A DNA stretch of 6,482 nucleotides from Anaerolineaceae bacterium (lineage in GTDB: Bacteria > Chloroflexota > Anaerolineae > Anaerolineales > Anaerolineaceae): contig JAQVUC010000064.1 of NCBI GenBank assembly GCA_028699715.1, positions 1 to 6,482 on the forward strand. Direction: 5' to 3'. How positions within the stretch are numbered: the stretch's first letter is position 1; every line of letters starts with the position of its first letter. Positions 1 to 6,404 of this stretch are shown here, piece after piece. The notes beneath the pieces are model-generated. The model ran no database searches. It saw nothing but the letters and a program-made list of their open reading frames with translations, and was not told the origin of the DNA. A program made the position numbers and the translations under genes.

Positions 1-278
1 TTGCCTGGAATGCCGTGCACCAATACTTCATTAATGCTGGTGCAAATGCTGCCAGGGAAAGGCACACCATTGCCGGGGTCATAGTCTTTGAACGGAGAAT
101 AAACACCGTGCTGGTGCTGAAAGCTTTCTGCCACTTCATTAAGCTCGCCGGTGGTTACACCGGGAGCAATTGCAGCTTTGACAGCTTCAAGCGTCTGACG
201 GTTCAGTCTGCCCGCTTCACGCATAATCGCGATTTCAGAAGCAGACTTAATGTTTATCCTCGAGTTAAAACCGTACAT
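1..278 (-). CDS. map: Methionine aminopeptidase, type I (5' part; runs off the window)
   Basis: Metal-dependent cytosolic peptidase that removes the initiator Met from new proteins. Only the first 92 residues are present; the gene is cut by the window edge. I translated it by hand: an N-terminal stretch with IKSASEIAIMREAGRL (about residues 10-25), typical of the family start, then FPGSICTSINEVLVHGIPG at 74-92. His88 in VHGIP corresponds to the conserved active-site His79 of the E. coli enzyme. The five metal ligands lie downstream, outside the window, so activity cannot be judged. The ATG at 276-278 directly follows the adk stop codon, with a modest AAAGG five bases before it on the mRNA side. 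This start gives about nine residues before the usual family start; no other ATG or GTG fits there. Position after adk is the classic spc-operon arrangement and supports the call. Confidence 0.93.
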   Translation of the reverse strand, partial: MYGFNSRINIKSASEIAIMREAGRLNRQTLEAVKAAIAPGVTTGELNEVAESFQHQHGVYSPFKDYDPGNGVPFPGSICTSINEVLVHGIPG

Positions 279-935
279 CTAAGCCTTTGCTACTTTCAAA
301 ATATCTTCAGTGACCTTGTCAATCTCCTGAGTGCCATCGATTTCGACCAGGATCCCGTCTGACAGATAATATTCAATCAGGGGAGAGGTCTGTTCATAAT
401 AAACATCGATGCGGTGGGCCACCGTTTCAGGTTTGTCATCTTCTCTTTGGTAAAGTTCTGTGCCGTCTACATCATCGATCCAGCGAACTTTTGGCGGGTT
501 ATAAAGAGCATGGTAAACCCGACCGGATTTACTCATCCAGCGGCCGCTCAGGCGTTCAATCAAAGTCTCATTAGGCACTTTGATAAAGGGTACCAGGTCC
601 ACTTGTCCACCAAAGCGTTCAAGCAGGGCAGCTAATGCCTCAGCCTGGGCTGGTGTACGCGGAAAGCCATCTAAAACAGCGCCTTTTTGGCAGTCTTCCC
701 TGCCCAAGCGCTCTTCAACCATGGCAATGGTCACATCGTCTGGCACAAGCTCGCCCTTGGTCATAAAACTTGCGGCAAGTTTGCCTAATTCTGTCTCATT
801 GCTCAGGTTCTCGCGGAATAAATCTCCCGTAGAAACATGGACCAAACCAAGTTCTTCGGCGATGATCTTTGCCTGGGTGCCTTTGCCGGCACCTGGAGGG
901 CCTAACATGACGATGTAAGTAGCTTTTTCGTTCAT
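279..935 (-). CDS. adk: Adenylate kinase (long form, non-cysteine LID)
   Basis: Cytosolic nucleoside monophosphate kinase catalysing ATP + AMP = 2 ADP. The 218 residues match the long bacterial form. Seen in order: P-loop GPPGAGKGT at 12-20; AMP-site STGDLFR at 35-41; the NMP-binding region with KGELVPD at 60-66; the family signature DGFPRT at 89-94; a LID from about 130 to 168 with SGRVYH (137-142), YNPPKV (145-150) and ELYQREDD (160-167); and conserved arginines near the LID. The LID has no cysteines: where zinc-binding relatives have four Cys, this protein appears to have Ser135, Ser137, Asp154 and Asp157, with one residue fewer between the first pair. The start is supported by AGGAG four bases upstream. 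It lies 17 bp after secY and its TAG stop abuts the map ATG, so the three genes are probably cotranscribed. Confidence 0.97.
   Translation of the reverse strand: MNEKATYIVMLGPPGAGKGTQAKIIAEELGLVHVSTGDLFRENLSNETELGKLAASFMTKGELVPDDVTIAMVEERLGREDCQKGAVLDGFPRTPAQAEALAALLERFGGQVDLVPFIKVPNETLIERLSGRWMSKSGRVYHALYNPPKVRWIDDVDGTELYQREDDKPETVAHRIDVYYEQTSPLIEYYLSDGILVEIDGTQEIDKVTEDILKVAKA
284..288 (-). promoter_or_regulatory. Probable ribosome binding site of map
   Basis: AAAGG lies inside the last codons of adk, five bases before the map ATG at 276-278. It is weaker than the other binding sites in the window, which suggests that map translation depends partly on ribosomes finishing adk. It is the main support for the chosen map start. 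Confidence 0.5.
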
Positions 936-952
936 TGTTCTCCTAAGAAAAG

Positions 953-2284
953 CTAATTGATCAACCTGTCATCATATCCGTGCATGCGCAGTTCAGTCTC
1001 AATCAGCTCAACAGTTTCACGGATGGTGCCGACAACAATCAGCAAACCAGAGGCCTGCATCAAACCGACACCATTGCTGCCTTCCGGCAGGAGAAAAGTT
1101 AAGATGTATGGCAGGACTGCCACCAAACCGAGGAAGAAAGCTCCTGGTAAGGTGATGCGCCGTTGCACACGGGTTAAATAATCTTGCGTGGGTTTACCCC
1201 TCACAACACCGGGGATCTGAGCGCCCTGTTTCTTCAGGTTTTCGCCATAATTTTGCTGGGCAAAAAGAACATCAGTATAGAAATACGCGAATGCTACAAC
1301 CAAAACGAAGAAGAGCAGTGGATACCACCATGTGTCGCCGCCAAAAGCTTGATACATCCAGTTTGAGGCGCTCGCGATCCACTTGACCTGAGAATTCAGG
1401 AAGAAGGAGGAAAGGATTGCCGGGAAAGTCAGGAAGCTTTGGGCAAAAATGATCGGGATCATGCCAGCCATATTGACCATCAAGGGCAATTGGCTGCGTA
1501 CGGGCATGGACATGCGGTTGCCGATGCGTCGTCCGGGGAAAAGCACCGGAATATTCCGGCGGCCGCCCTGAACGTAAACGATTGCCGCAATAGTAAGAAT
1601 AAATAACAAAATAACCACAACAAAGACCCACCAGGGCTCGCTGTTGGCTACCATCCGGGCGATGGAGACCGGGAAGCGTGAGACGATACCGGCAAAAATG
1701 ATCAGGGATAGACCCTGATTGCGCAGACCGTACTCAGAAATAAGCTGACCGATCCAGATACCAAACATGGTGCCTGCAACCATGGAGATGATGGCAGCCA
1801 CAGTTGGCATCAGGTTTTCGCCGGAGAAGCCCCACCTGGAGATGATCGAACTGCCTTCAAGCATTTGATTGAAGATGTTGATCTGACCAAAAGCGGAGAG
1901 CAAGGCCATCGGGATGGTCAGGATTACAGTCCATTTTTCCATCCAGATCCGACCTTCTCGCGGGTCATCCTGCATCTTGCGTTCCAAAGCCGGGATGACC
2001 GGGGTCAGCAATTGCAGAATAATTTGAGCGGTAATGTAAGGGTAGACACCCATTGCAAGGATGGAGAAGTTCGAAACCGCGCCACCCGATAACAGGTCAA
2101 GCAAGTTGACCAGGTTTCTACCGGCGCCTGTCACCTGGGACAATTGACTTACAGCCACGCGATCGATTCCGGGAACCGGAATGTTCGCTGCCAAGCGATA
2201 AATTGCCAGCAAGAGCAAGGATATCAGCAGTTTGTTGCGGATATCCTCAGATTTCCATAAATAGCGCCAGGATGATCGTTTCAT
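953..2284 (-). CDS. secY: Protein translocase subunit SecY
   Basis: Central pore-forming subunit of the SecYEG translocon in the cytoplasmic membrane; exports unfolded proteins with SecA and inserts membrane proteins from docked ribosomes. At 443 residues it has the usual length. I see about ten hydrophobic segments, roughly at 19-37, 72-93, 117-137, 158-180, 190-205, 217-238, 268-292, 320-340, 378-399 and 408-425. The SecY signature is intact at 74-91 (S-I-L-A-M-G-V-Y-P then Q87 to Q91), right after the plug region (about 60-70). The cytoplasmic C4 loop with GGRRNIPV (240-247) leads into LPLMVNMAGMIPIIFAQS (266-283), and the C5 loop has IPGVVRGKPT (357-366), which contacts SecA or the ribosome in known structures. 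AAGGAG stands eight bases before the ATG. It follows rplO by 16 bp and precedes adk by 17 bp. Confidence 0.98.
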   Translation of the reverse strand: MKRSSWRYLWKSEDIRNKLLISLLLLAIYRLAANIPVPGIDRVAVSQLSQVTGAGRNLVNLLDLLSGGAVSNFSILAMGVYPYITAQIILQLLTPVIPALERKMQDDPREGRIWMEKWTVILTIPMALLSAFGQINIFNQMLEGSSIISRWGFSGENLMPTVAAIISMVAGTMFGIWIGQLISEYGLRNQGLSLIIFAGIVSRFPVSIARMVANSEPWWVFVVVILLFILTIAAIVYVQGGRRNIPVLFPGRRIGNRMSMPVRSQLPLMVNMAGMIPIIFAQSFLTFPAILSSFFLNSQVKWIASASNWMYQAFGGDTWWYPLLFFVLVVAFAYFYTDVLFAQQNYGENLKKQGAQIPGVVRGKPTQDYLTRVQRRITLPGAFFLGLVAVLPYILTFLLPEGSNGVGLMQASGLLIVVGTIRETVELIETELRMHGYDDRLIN

Positions 2285-2300
2285 CAGGTAAACTCCTTAG

Positions 2301-2759
2301 TTATGCCAGCTCGATGGTCTCAATGCTGCCACCGGCCTCTTCGATTTTCTGGCGTGCGCCTTCGGTCACTTTGTGAGCTTTAACTTTCAAGGCAACTTTT
2401 ACATCGCCGCGTCCCAAAATTTTGATCGGCAGCCCTTTGCCTTTCAGCAAACCAGCTTCTTTGAGAGTCTCGGGGGTAATTTCACTGCCAGCTTCGAAGC
2501 CTTGCAGAGAATCCAAATTGACCTCGGCATAGCGGACACGGTTGCGAGGGGTAAAACCTTCACCGCGCAGGAACGGCAGTTTGCGATAAAAAGGCAGGTT
2601 GCCGCCCATGTGGTAGGGTCGGACGCCTCCTCCAGAGCGGGAGTTTTGGCCCTTGGTACCACGGCCGGCAGTTTTGCCCCAGCCGCTACCAGTGCCACGA
2701 CCGACTCGCTTGCGGTTCTTCTTTGCACCCTGATTGGGTTTAAGATCGTGTAATTGCAT
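2301..2759 (-). CDS. rplO: 50S ribosomal protein uL15 (L15)
   Basis: Large-subunit protein that threads a long basic N-terminal arm into 23S rRNA and helps late 50S assembly. The 152-residue length is normal. The N-terminal arm is glycine- and arginine-rich, with VGRGTGSGWGKTAGRGTKGQ at 19-38 and a GGG turn at 43-45; Trp27 sits where many relatives have Leu or Lys. The C-terminal globular domain holds the family signature, about 113-144, starting KILGRGDVKVALKV and ending EEAGG. It begins two bases after the rpmD stop, with GAGGAG inside the last rpmD codons as ribosome binding site, so translation is probably coupled. rpmD-rplO-secY is the standard order in the spc operon. Confidence 0.98.
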   Translation of the reverse strand: MQLHDLKPNQGAKKNRKRVGRGTGSGWGKTAGRGTKGQNSRSGGGVRPYHMGGNLPFYRKLPFLRGEGFTPRNRVRYAEVNLDSLQGFEAGSEITPETLKEAGLLKGKGLPIKILGRGDVKVALKVKAHKVTEGARQKIEEAGGSIETIELA

Positions 2760-2761
2760 GC

Positions 2762-2971
2762 TTACTTCTCCTCATCGGCTGTTTCGATCTCAACCAAATG
2801 GGAGACCTTGTCCAGCATACCTAACAGGGCATCGTTAGCCTGATGTTCAACGACATCACCAACTTTGCGGAAGCCCAGGGCTTTGAGTGTATTCTTCGTA
2901 CGAACGGGATAACCAATACCGCTCTTTACTTGCTTGACACGGAGAGTTTTGCTCTTTTCTTTCTTAGCCAT
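2762..2971 (-). CDS. rpmD: 50S ribosomal protein uL30 (L30)
   Basis: Small large-subunit protein on the solvent side of 23S rRNA. At 69 residues it is a little longer than the roughly 60 usual in bacteria: there is a lysine-rich start (KKEKSK, 3-8) and a short acidic tail (ETADEEK, 63-69). The core matches the family: LRVKQVKSGIGYP (10-22), TLKALGFRKVGDVVEH (28-43) and GMLDKVSHLVEI (51-62). Its ATG lies inside the end of rpsE, an eight-base overlap in another frame, with GGAGG four bases upstream formed by the last Arg codons of rpsE. This supports the start and suggests coupled translation. Confidence 0.96.
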   Translation of the reverse strand: MAKKEKSKTLRVKQVKSGIGYPVRTKNTLKALGFRKVGDVVEHQANDALLGMLDKVSHLVEIETADEEK

Positions 2972-3488
2972 TTTTCCTCCGTTCCCAATAAGGGGTTACA
3001 TCAGCAACGTCTTTACCGCGTTCAGAAGCTACCATCTGGGGAGATTTTAACTGTGAGAGCGCGTCAAAAGTTGCCTGAACGATATTGAGCATATTATTGC
3101 TGCCCAATGATTTTGTCAAAATGTCTTTGATGCCTGCGGCTTCACAAACAGCGCGGACACCACCAGCGGCGATAACACCAGTACCAGCAGAGGCAGGTTT
3201 CAGCAACACTTTCGCGCCGCTTTGAGCGCCGGTAACTTCATGAGCAATGGTAGTGCCCATCAAGCTGATCTTGCGCATGTTCTTATAAGCACGTTCTGTG
3301 GCCTTACGCATCGCGTCCGGCACAGCGCCGGCTTTGCCGGTGCCCAAACCAACGTTTCCGTTGTTGTCACCAACGACAATGGTTACTCTAAAAGAGAACC
3401 GGCGACCGCCCTTGACAACTTTGGCTACACGGGCAATATCAATAACACGTTCGTCATATTGTGATTCTAATGATTGATAGTCATCCAT
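2964..3488 (-). CDS. rpsE: 30S ribosomal protein uS5 (S5)
   Basis: Small-subunit protein near the mRNA entry channel and the decoding region; affects accuracy and is a site of spectinomycin resistance mutations. The 174 residues fit the family. The N-terminal double-stranded-RNA-binding-like domain carries the signature from KGGRRFSF (26-33) through [16 protein letters not shown] (38-53). The C-terminal domain has [20 protein letters not shown], followed by the conserved [14 protein letters not shown] and the [13 protein letters not shown] region. The KGG of the spectinomycin loop is intact, so nothing suggests resistance there. AGAGGA stands about six bases before the ATG, which lies 11 bp after rplR. 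The last eight bases overlap rpmD. Confidence 0.98.
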   Translation of the reverse strand: MDDYQSLESQYDERVIDIARVAKVVKGGRRFSFRVTIVVGDNNGNVGLGTGKAGAVPDAMRKATERAYKNMRKISLMGTTIAHEVTGAQSGAKVLLKPASAGTGVIAAGGVRAVCEAAGIKDILTKSLGSNNMLNIVQATFDALSQLKSPQMVASERGKDVADVTPYWERRKNG

Positions 3489-3499
3489 AATTTCCTCTT

Positions 3500-3865
3500 T
3501 TAGAACTCCAGTCCACCCTTGCGGGCGCCTTCAGCAAGCATTTTCACCCGGCCGGTGTAAATATAGCCGCCGCGGTCCATGACCACAGTGGTTATGCCAT
3601 TCGCTTTGGCGCGTTTGGCAACTTCTTCACCAACCATGTGAGCTTGTTCCAGTTTGGATTTGCCTTTCACCTGATCTCGCAGAACAGTATCAATGCTGGA
3701 GGCAGATACCAAAGTCTTTCCGCTGTGATCATCTATGATTTGCACATAAATCTCACTGATGCTGCGGAAAACGTTCATGCGCGGGCGTTCTGGTGTACCA
3801 AATACCTTCTTGCGTACACGAGCGTGGCGATGTAAGCGAGCTTGATTTTTTGATTTCTTTGCCAT
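3500..3865 (-). CDS. rplR: 50S ribosomal protein uL18 (L18)
   Basis: Binds 5S rRNA together with uL5 and anchors it in the central protuberance of the 50S subunit. At 121 residues it has the usual length. A basic N-terminal arm (residues 3-20, rich in Lys, Arg and His) precedes the conserved [10 protein letters not shown] (26-35) and [14 protein letters not shown]. The C-terminus ends in the family hallmark [12 protein letters not shown] (97-108) and GARKGGLEF (113-121). AGAGG eight bases upstream supports the ATG. It lies 11 bp after rplF and 11 bp before rpsE, the standard order. Confidence 0.98.
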   Translation of the reverse strand: MAKKSKNQARLHRHARVRKKVFGTPERPRMNVFRSISEIYVQIIDDHSGKTLVSASSIDTVLRDQVKGKSKLEQAHMVGEEVAKRAKANGITTVVMDRGGYIYTGRVKMLAEGARKGGLEF

Positions 3866-3876
3866 AGTCTTTACCT

Positions 3877-4425
3877 CTACTTACCAGTCTTTCCAGCCTT
3901 ACCAGGTTTCAGTTTAACTTCTTCGTTCATATAACGAACACCAGTTCCATGATAATGTTCCGGCGGGCGTAATTTGCGAATTTCATCAGCAATCGACCCA
4001 ACCTGGTGTTTATTGCGTCCCATTACTTTGATTGTTCGGGCCTTGGCATCCACGTCAAAGCTGATACCGTCAGGGGCAGGAACATCGATGGGATGGGAAT
4101 AGCCCAGGTTTAAGACCAGGTCTTTACCATTCAACTCAGCACGATAACCAACGCCCTTATATTCCAGTACTTTCACGAAGCCTTCGCTGCAGCCAACGAT
4201 CATGTTGTTCAGCAAAGCGCGGGTGGTACCGTGTAAGGCGCGCACATGAGGTTCGTCATTGGGACGGGTGACCTCGATCGTGCCATCTTCCATTTTAATG
4301 TCAATTAATGGAGAAAAGGTTTCTTCCAGCTCGCCTTTGGGGCCTTTAACGCTGACCTTTTTTCCATCGATTTTTACTTCCACACCCTTGGGCAGGGTGA
4401 TGGGCATTTTACCTATACGCGACAT
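3877..4425 (-). CDS. rplF: 50S ribosomal protein uL6 (L6)
   Basis: Large-subunit protein near the sarcin-ricin loop and the factor-binding site. The 182 residues form two similar domains, about 1-81 and 82-170. Seen: [17 protein letters not shown] at the N-terminus, VKGPKGEL (27-34), a [20 protein letters not shown] stretch in the second domain, and [17 protein letters not shown] at 154-170, followed by a basic tail ending PGKAGKTGK. In the family signature the segment usually reads Y-K-G-K-G; here it is Y158-H159-G160-T161-G162, so two lysines are replaced. I re-read the DNA here and the codons are clear. AGGAGG, overlapping the rpsH stop codon, lies just upstream of the ATG; the gap to rpsH is nine bases. 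Confidence 0.98.
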   Translation of the reverse strand: MSRIGKMPITLPKGVEVKIDGKKVSVKGPKGELEETFSPLIDIKMEDGTIEVTRPNDEPHVRALHGTTRALLNNMIVGCSEGFVKVLEYKGVGYRAELNGKDLVLNLGYSHPIDVPAPDGISFDVDAKARTIKVMGRNKHQVGSIADEIRKLRPPEHYHGTGVRYMNEEVKLKPGKAGKTGK

Positions 4426-4434
4426 TTCTTCCTC

Positions 4435-4848
4435 CTACCAAACCTTACAGAGGACTTCGCCGCCGATGCCAACTTTGCGGGCACGGTGGCCAGTCATGAT
4501 CCCTTTAGGGGTTGATAAAATCGCGATACCGATGCCCGAAAGGACCCAGGGGATCTCTTTCTTGGATGCGTAGACGCGACAGCCAGGGCGGCTTACGCGT
4601 TCTATTCCAGTAATTAATGAGCGGCGGTTGCGTCTTTCACCGATGTATTTCAACTTCACATGCAAAACTTTTGCAGCTTCCGTATTTCCATCGACAACTT
4701 CATAACTCTCAACGTAGCCTTCTTCGACTAAGATGCGAGCTAACTCACTTTTGAGTTTGGAATTCGGGATCGCAACCACGGTCTTACCGGCGGCAGCGGC
4801 ATTACGAATTCTGGTTAACATATCGGCAATTGGATCTGTTATAGTCAT
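4435..4848 (-). CDS. rpsH: 30S ribosomal protein uS8 (S8)
   Basis: Primary 16S rRNA-binding protein of the small-subunit platform. In E. coli it also represses the spc mRNA by binding near the start of rplE; I did not identify a comparable RNA site here. At 137 residues it is a few longer than the usual 130-132, with the extra residues probably in the middle loop around EVVDGNTEAAKVLHVKLKY. The N-terminus MTITDPIADMLTRIRNA is canonical. The C-terminal family signature is complete at 107-124: GIAILSTPKGIMTGHRAR followed by Lys125, then GIGGEVLCKVW to the end. GGAGG stands seven bases before the ATG. The gene lies 20 bp after rpsZ. Confidence 0.98.
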   Translation of the reverse strand: MTITDPIADMLTRIRNAAAAGKTVVAIPNSKLKSELARILVEEGYVESYEVVDGNTEAAKVLHVKLKYIGERRNRRSLITGIERVSRPGCRVYASKKEIPWVLSGIGIAILSTPKGIMTGHRARKVGIGGEVLCKVW

Positions 4849-4868
4849 TCTTATCCCTCCAGGTCTAA

Positions 4869-5051
4869 TTACCAGGATGATTTGGTCACACCGGGGAGTT
4901 TTCCCTGGAGTGCTAATTCACGAAAACAAATACGGCAAAGGCCGAATTTGCGCATATAACCACGCGGTCTTCCACATACCCGACAGCGATTCACAACGCG
5001 ACCTTCATATTTGCGCCGCATTTCACGGTATTGCATACACTTTTTTGCCAT
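4869..5051 (-). CDS. rpsZ: 30S ribosomal protein uS14, zinc-binding type (S14 type Z)
   Basis: Small-subunit head protein. The 60 residues correspond to the short, zinc-binding form (rpsZ or rpsN1 in some annotations) rather than the roughly 100-residue Enterobacterial form. The zinc ribbon is intact: Cys23 and Cys26 in CRVCGRP, Cys39 and Cys42 in CRICFRE. The C-terminus LPGVTKSSW (52-60) is the family ending. The N-terminal half is somewhat divergent and has an extra Cys5 that is probably not a metal ligand. Its ATG overlaps the rplE stop codon by one base (TAATG), and AAGGA within the last rplE codons serves as ribosome binding site, so translation is likely coupled. Confidence 0.98.
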   Translation of the reverse strand: MAKKCMQYREMRRKYEGRVVNRCRVCGRPRGYMRKFGLCRICFRELALQGKLPGVTKSSW

Positions 5052-5596
5052 TAGTTATCCTTCCTGAAGGGCATGCCGAACTTGCGCAGCAGCTCACGGG
5101 CTTGATCGTCATTTTCAGCAGTTGTTACAATGCTGACTTCCATACCACGAACTTTATCGATTTTGTCATACTGAATTTCAGTGAAGATCAATTGTTCGTT
5201 TAAACCAAGGGTATAGTTGCCACGGCCATCAAAAGAGTCGGCTGAAATACCGCGGAAGTCACGCACACGGGGCAGCGCGATATTGATCAGGCGGTCCAAG
5301 AAAGACCACATCTTATAACCGCGCAAAGTTACTTTCATGCCGATTTGACGGCCTTCGCGCAGCTTAAAGTTGGAAATAGCTTTCTTGGCGGCGATGACAA
5401 CAGGCTTCTGACCGGTAATAATGGTCAGATCGTTCACGGCAGCATCCAGAGCCTTGGGATTATCCAGGGCTTCGCCCACACCAATGTTGACGACAACTTT
5501 GGTGATACGCGGGATCTGCATGACATTGGTCAGCCCCAACTCTTTATAAAGAGCGGGTGCAATTTCATTGTTATATTGTTCTTGTAGTCTGTTCAT
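5051..5596 (-). CDS. rplE: 50S ribosomal protein uL5 (L5)
   Basis: Binds 5S rRNA in the central protuberance and touches P-site tRNA and the small-subunit head. The 181 residues match the bacterial length. Conserved stretches in order: [16 protein letters not shown] (28-43); [11 protein letters not shown] (57-67) and [14 protein letters not shown] (69-82), the L5 signature region; IGMKVTLRG (85-93); [11 protein letters not shown] (108-118); [12 protein letters not shown] (124 on), and a C-terminal [25 protein letters not shown]. Ile68 stands where relatives commonly have Thr, a small change. An AGGTG about seven bases upstream supports the ATG; the gap from rplX is 17 bp. It overlaps rpsZ by one base. 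Confidence 0.98.
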   Translation of the reverse strand: MNRLQEQYNNEIAPALYKELGLTNVMQIPRITKVVVNIGVGEALDNPKALDAAVNDLTIITGQKPVVIAAKKAISNFKLREGRQIGMKVTLRGYKMWSFLDRLINIALPRVRDFRGISADSFDGRGNYTLGLNEQLIFTEIQYDKIDKVRGMEVSIVTTAENDDQARELLRKFGMPFRKDN

Positions 5597-5613
5597 ATCT
5601 GCTCACCTGCGCC

Positions 5614-6012
5614 TTACTCGCCTTTGGCTTCTGATTTTTTGCTGGTTTTGGTTTTCCCAACCTTCGATTCGGTGCTGCTTTTGCGGCGGCTCGTTTTCTT
5701 TTCAGCTTTTGTATCTTCAGCGCCTTTGGCTTTACTTGTACGGCGAGTTTCTTTCGCTTCTTTCTCAGAGGCTCGGTCAACCAGGGCTACGTTTGACAGA
5801 TCGATGGGGGCTTCGAATTCACGAATACCCGCCGGGATCGTCTTACCGCTCGATTGAGTCTGCTTCTGATGCTTTTTTACCATGTTCACGCCCTGAACCA
5901 CAACTCGGTTCTCTTTGGGCAACACGCGAATGACTTCACCGACTTTGTTTTTGTCTTCTTCGTCACCGCGCATAACGCGAACGCGATCACCTTTCCGGAT
6001 CTTCATCTTCAT
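5614..6012 (-). CDS. rplX: 50S ribosomal protein uL24 (L24) with long basic tail
   Basis: Assembly-initiating 23S rRNA-binding protein near the exit of the peptide tunnel. I chose the second in-frame ATG (6010-6012), giving 132 residues beginning [11 protein letters not shown]; the upstream ATG at 6016-6018 would add two residues but lies one base from the AGGAG, too close to be used well. The KOW domain covers about residues 4-50: [28 protein letters not shown], and [14 protein letters not shown]. The loop after RG seems two acidic residues longer than usual. [20 protein letters not shown] (60-79) closes the normal fold. From about residue 80 to the end there are some 50 residues almost entirely of Lys, Arg, Ser, Thr, Glu, Ala and Gly, with no hydrophobic core, so most likely disordered and net positive. 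Bacterial uL24 is usually around 100-105 residues. Confidence 0.95.
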   Translation of the reverse strand: MKMKIRKGDRVRVMRGDEEDKNKVGEVIRVLPKENRVVVQGVNMVKKHQKQTQSSGKTIPAGIREFEAPIDLSNVALVDRASEKEAKETRRTSKAKGAEDTKAEKKTSRRKSSTESKVGKTKTSKKSEAKGE

Positions 6013-6019
6013 TTGCATA

Positions 6020-6024
6020 CTCCT
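6020..6024 (-). promoter_or_regulatory. Ribosome binding site that decides the rplX start
   Basis: AGGAG lies one base before the first possible ATG of rplX (6016-6018) and seven bases before the second (6010-6012). Seven is a normal spacing and one is not, so the second ATG is the better start. Confidence 0.7.
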
Positions 6025-6032
6025 AGCATTGA

Positions 6033-6404
6033 CTACAGTACTTCCGGAGCCAATGAAACAATCTTCATGTAGCCTTTTTCACGCAATTCGCGCGCGACCG
6101 GGCCAAAAATACGTGTTCCACGCGGGTTCACGCCATCATTATCAAGTACAACGGCAGCATTGTCGTCAAAGCGGATGCTTGAGCCGTCTGCCCGGCGATA
6201 AGCCTTGGCAGTGCGGACCACAACAGCCTTGATGATCTCACTCTTCTTGACAGAAGCCTGCGGGGTCGCGCTCTTGACAGTTGCTGTGACAATATCTCCA
6301 ACTCTGGCATAGCGTCGGCGGGTTCCGCCAACAACCTGGATAACCAGGATCTCTTTAGCGCCAGTGTTATCAGCGACAACTAAACGAGTTTCCCGTTGAA
6401 TCAT
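6033..6404 (-). CDS. rplN: 50S ribosomal protein uL14 (L14)
   Basis: Large-subunit protein at the subunit interface, forming bridges to 16S rRNA and the docking site of the silencing factor RsfS in known systems. The 123 residues are one more than the common 122. The N-terminus [19 protein letters not shown] is canonical, [14 protein letters not shown] follows (26-39), and the L14 family signature is complete at about 60-87, from AVVVRT through [16 protein letters not shown]. The C-terminus [28 protein letters not shown] is typical. The ATG overlaps the stop codon of the preceding gene (ATGA). AGAGGA six bases upstream is formed by Glu codons of that gene's acidic tail. It is followed by rplX after 20 bp. 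Confidence 0.98.
   Translation of the reverse strand: MIQRETRLVVADNTGAKEILVIQVVGGTRRRYARVGDIVTATVKSATPQASVKKSEIIKAVVVRTAKAYRRADGSSIRFDDNAAVVLDNDGVNPRGTRIFGPVARELREKGYMKIVSLAPEVL

Noticed and set aside
15..362. 115-codon plus-strand open frame over map and the end of adk
   Set aside because: Antisense to two recognised genes; no motif.
936..952. Possible missing rpmJ between secY and adk
   Set aside because: Absence there is normal outside Enterobacteria; in many lineages rpmJ follows map and infA, beyond this window.
1272..1631. 119-codon minus-strand open frame inside secY
   Set aside because: It is out of frame with an intact SecY reading frame that has all family motifs; not a frameshift product.
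2373..2753. 126-codon plus-strand open frame antisense to rplO
   Set aside because: It mirrors the Gly- and Arg-rich rplO coding sequence, and its protein has no recognisable domain.
4733..5203. 156-codon plus-strand open frame across rpsH, rpsZ and rplE
   Set aside because: It is antisense to three well-supported genes and resembles no family I recognise; a chance opening.
5597..5650. Possible S8-binding autoregulatory RNA site around the rplX/rplE junction, as in E. coli
   Set aside because: I could not find a convincing stem with the known S8-type internal loop by eye; a structure search with a covariance model would be needed.
5571..5780. 69-codon minus-strand open frame, Lys-rich, overlapping the rplX tail and the start of rplE
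   Set aside because: It lies in another frame of the low-complexity rplX tail; its Lys-rich composition follows from the purine-rich DNA. No motif and no convincing ribosome binding site.
6009..6029. Six-codon minORF between rplN and rplX (MLGVCK) whose stop overlaps the chosen rplX ATG
   Set aside because: No ribosome binding site of its own is evident, and an overlap this short arises easily by chance.
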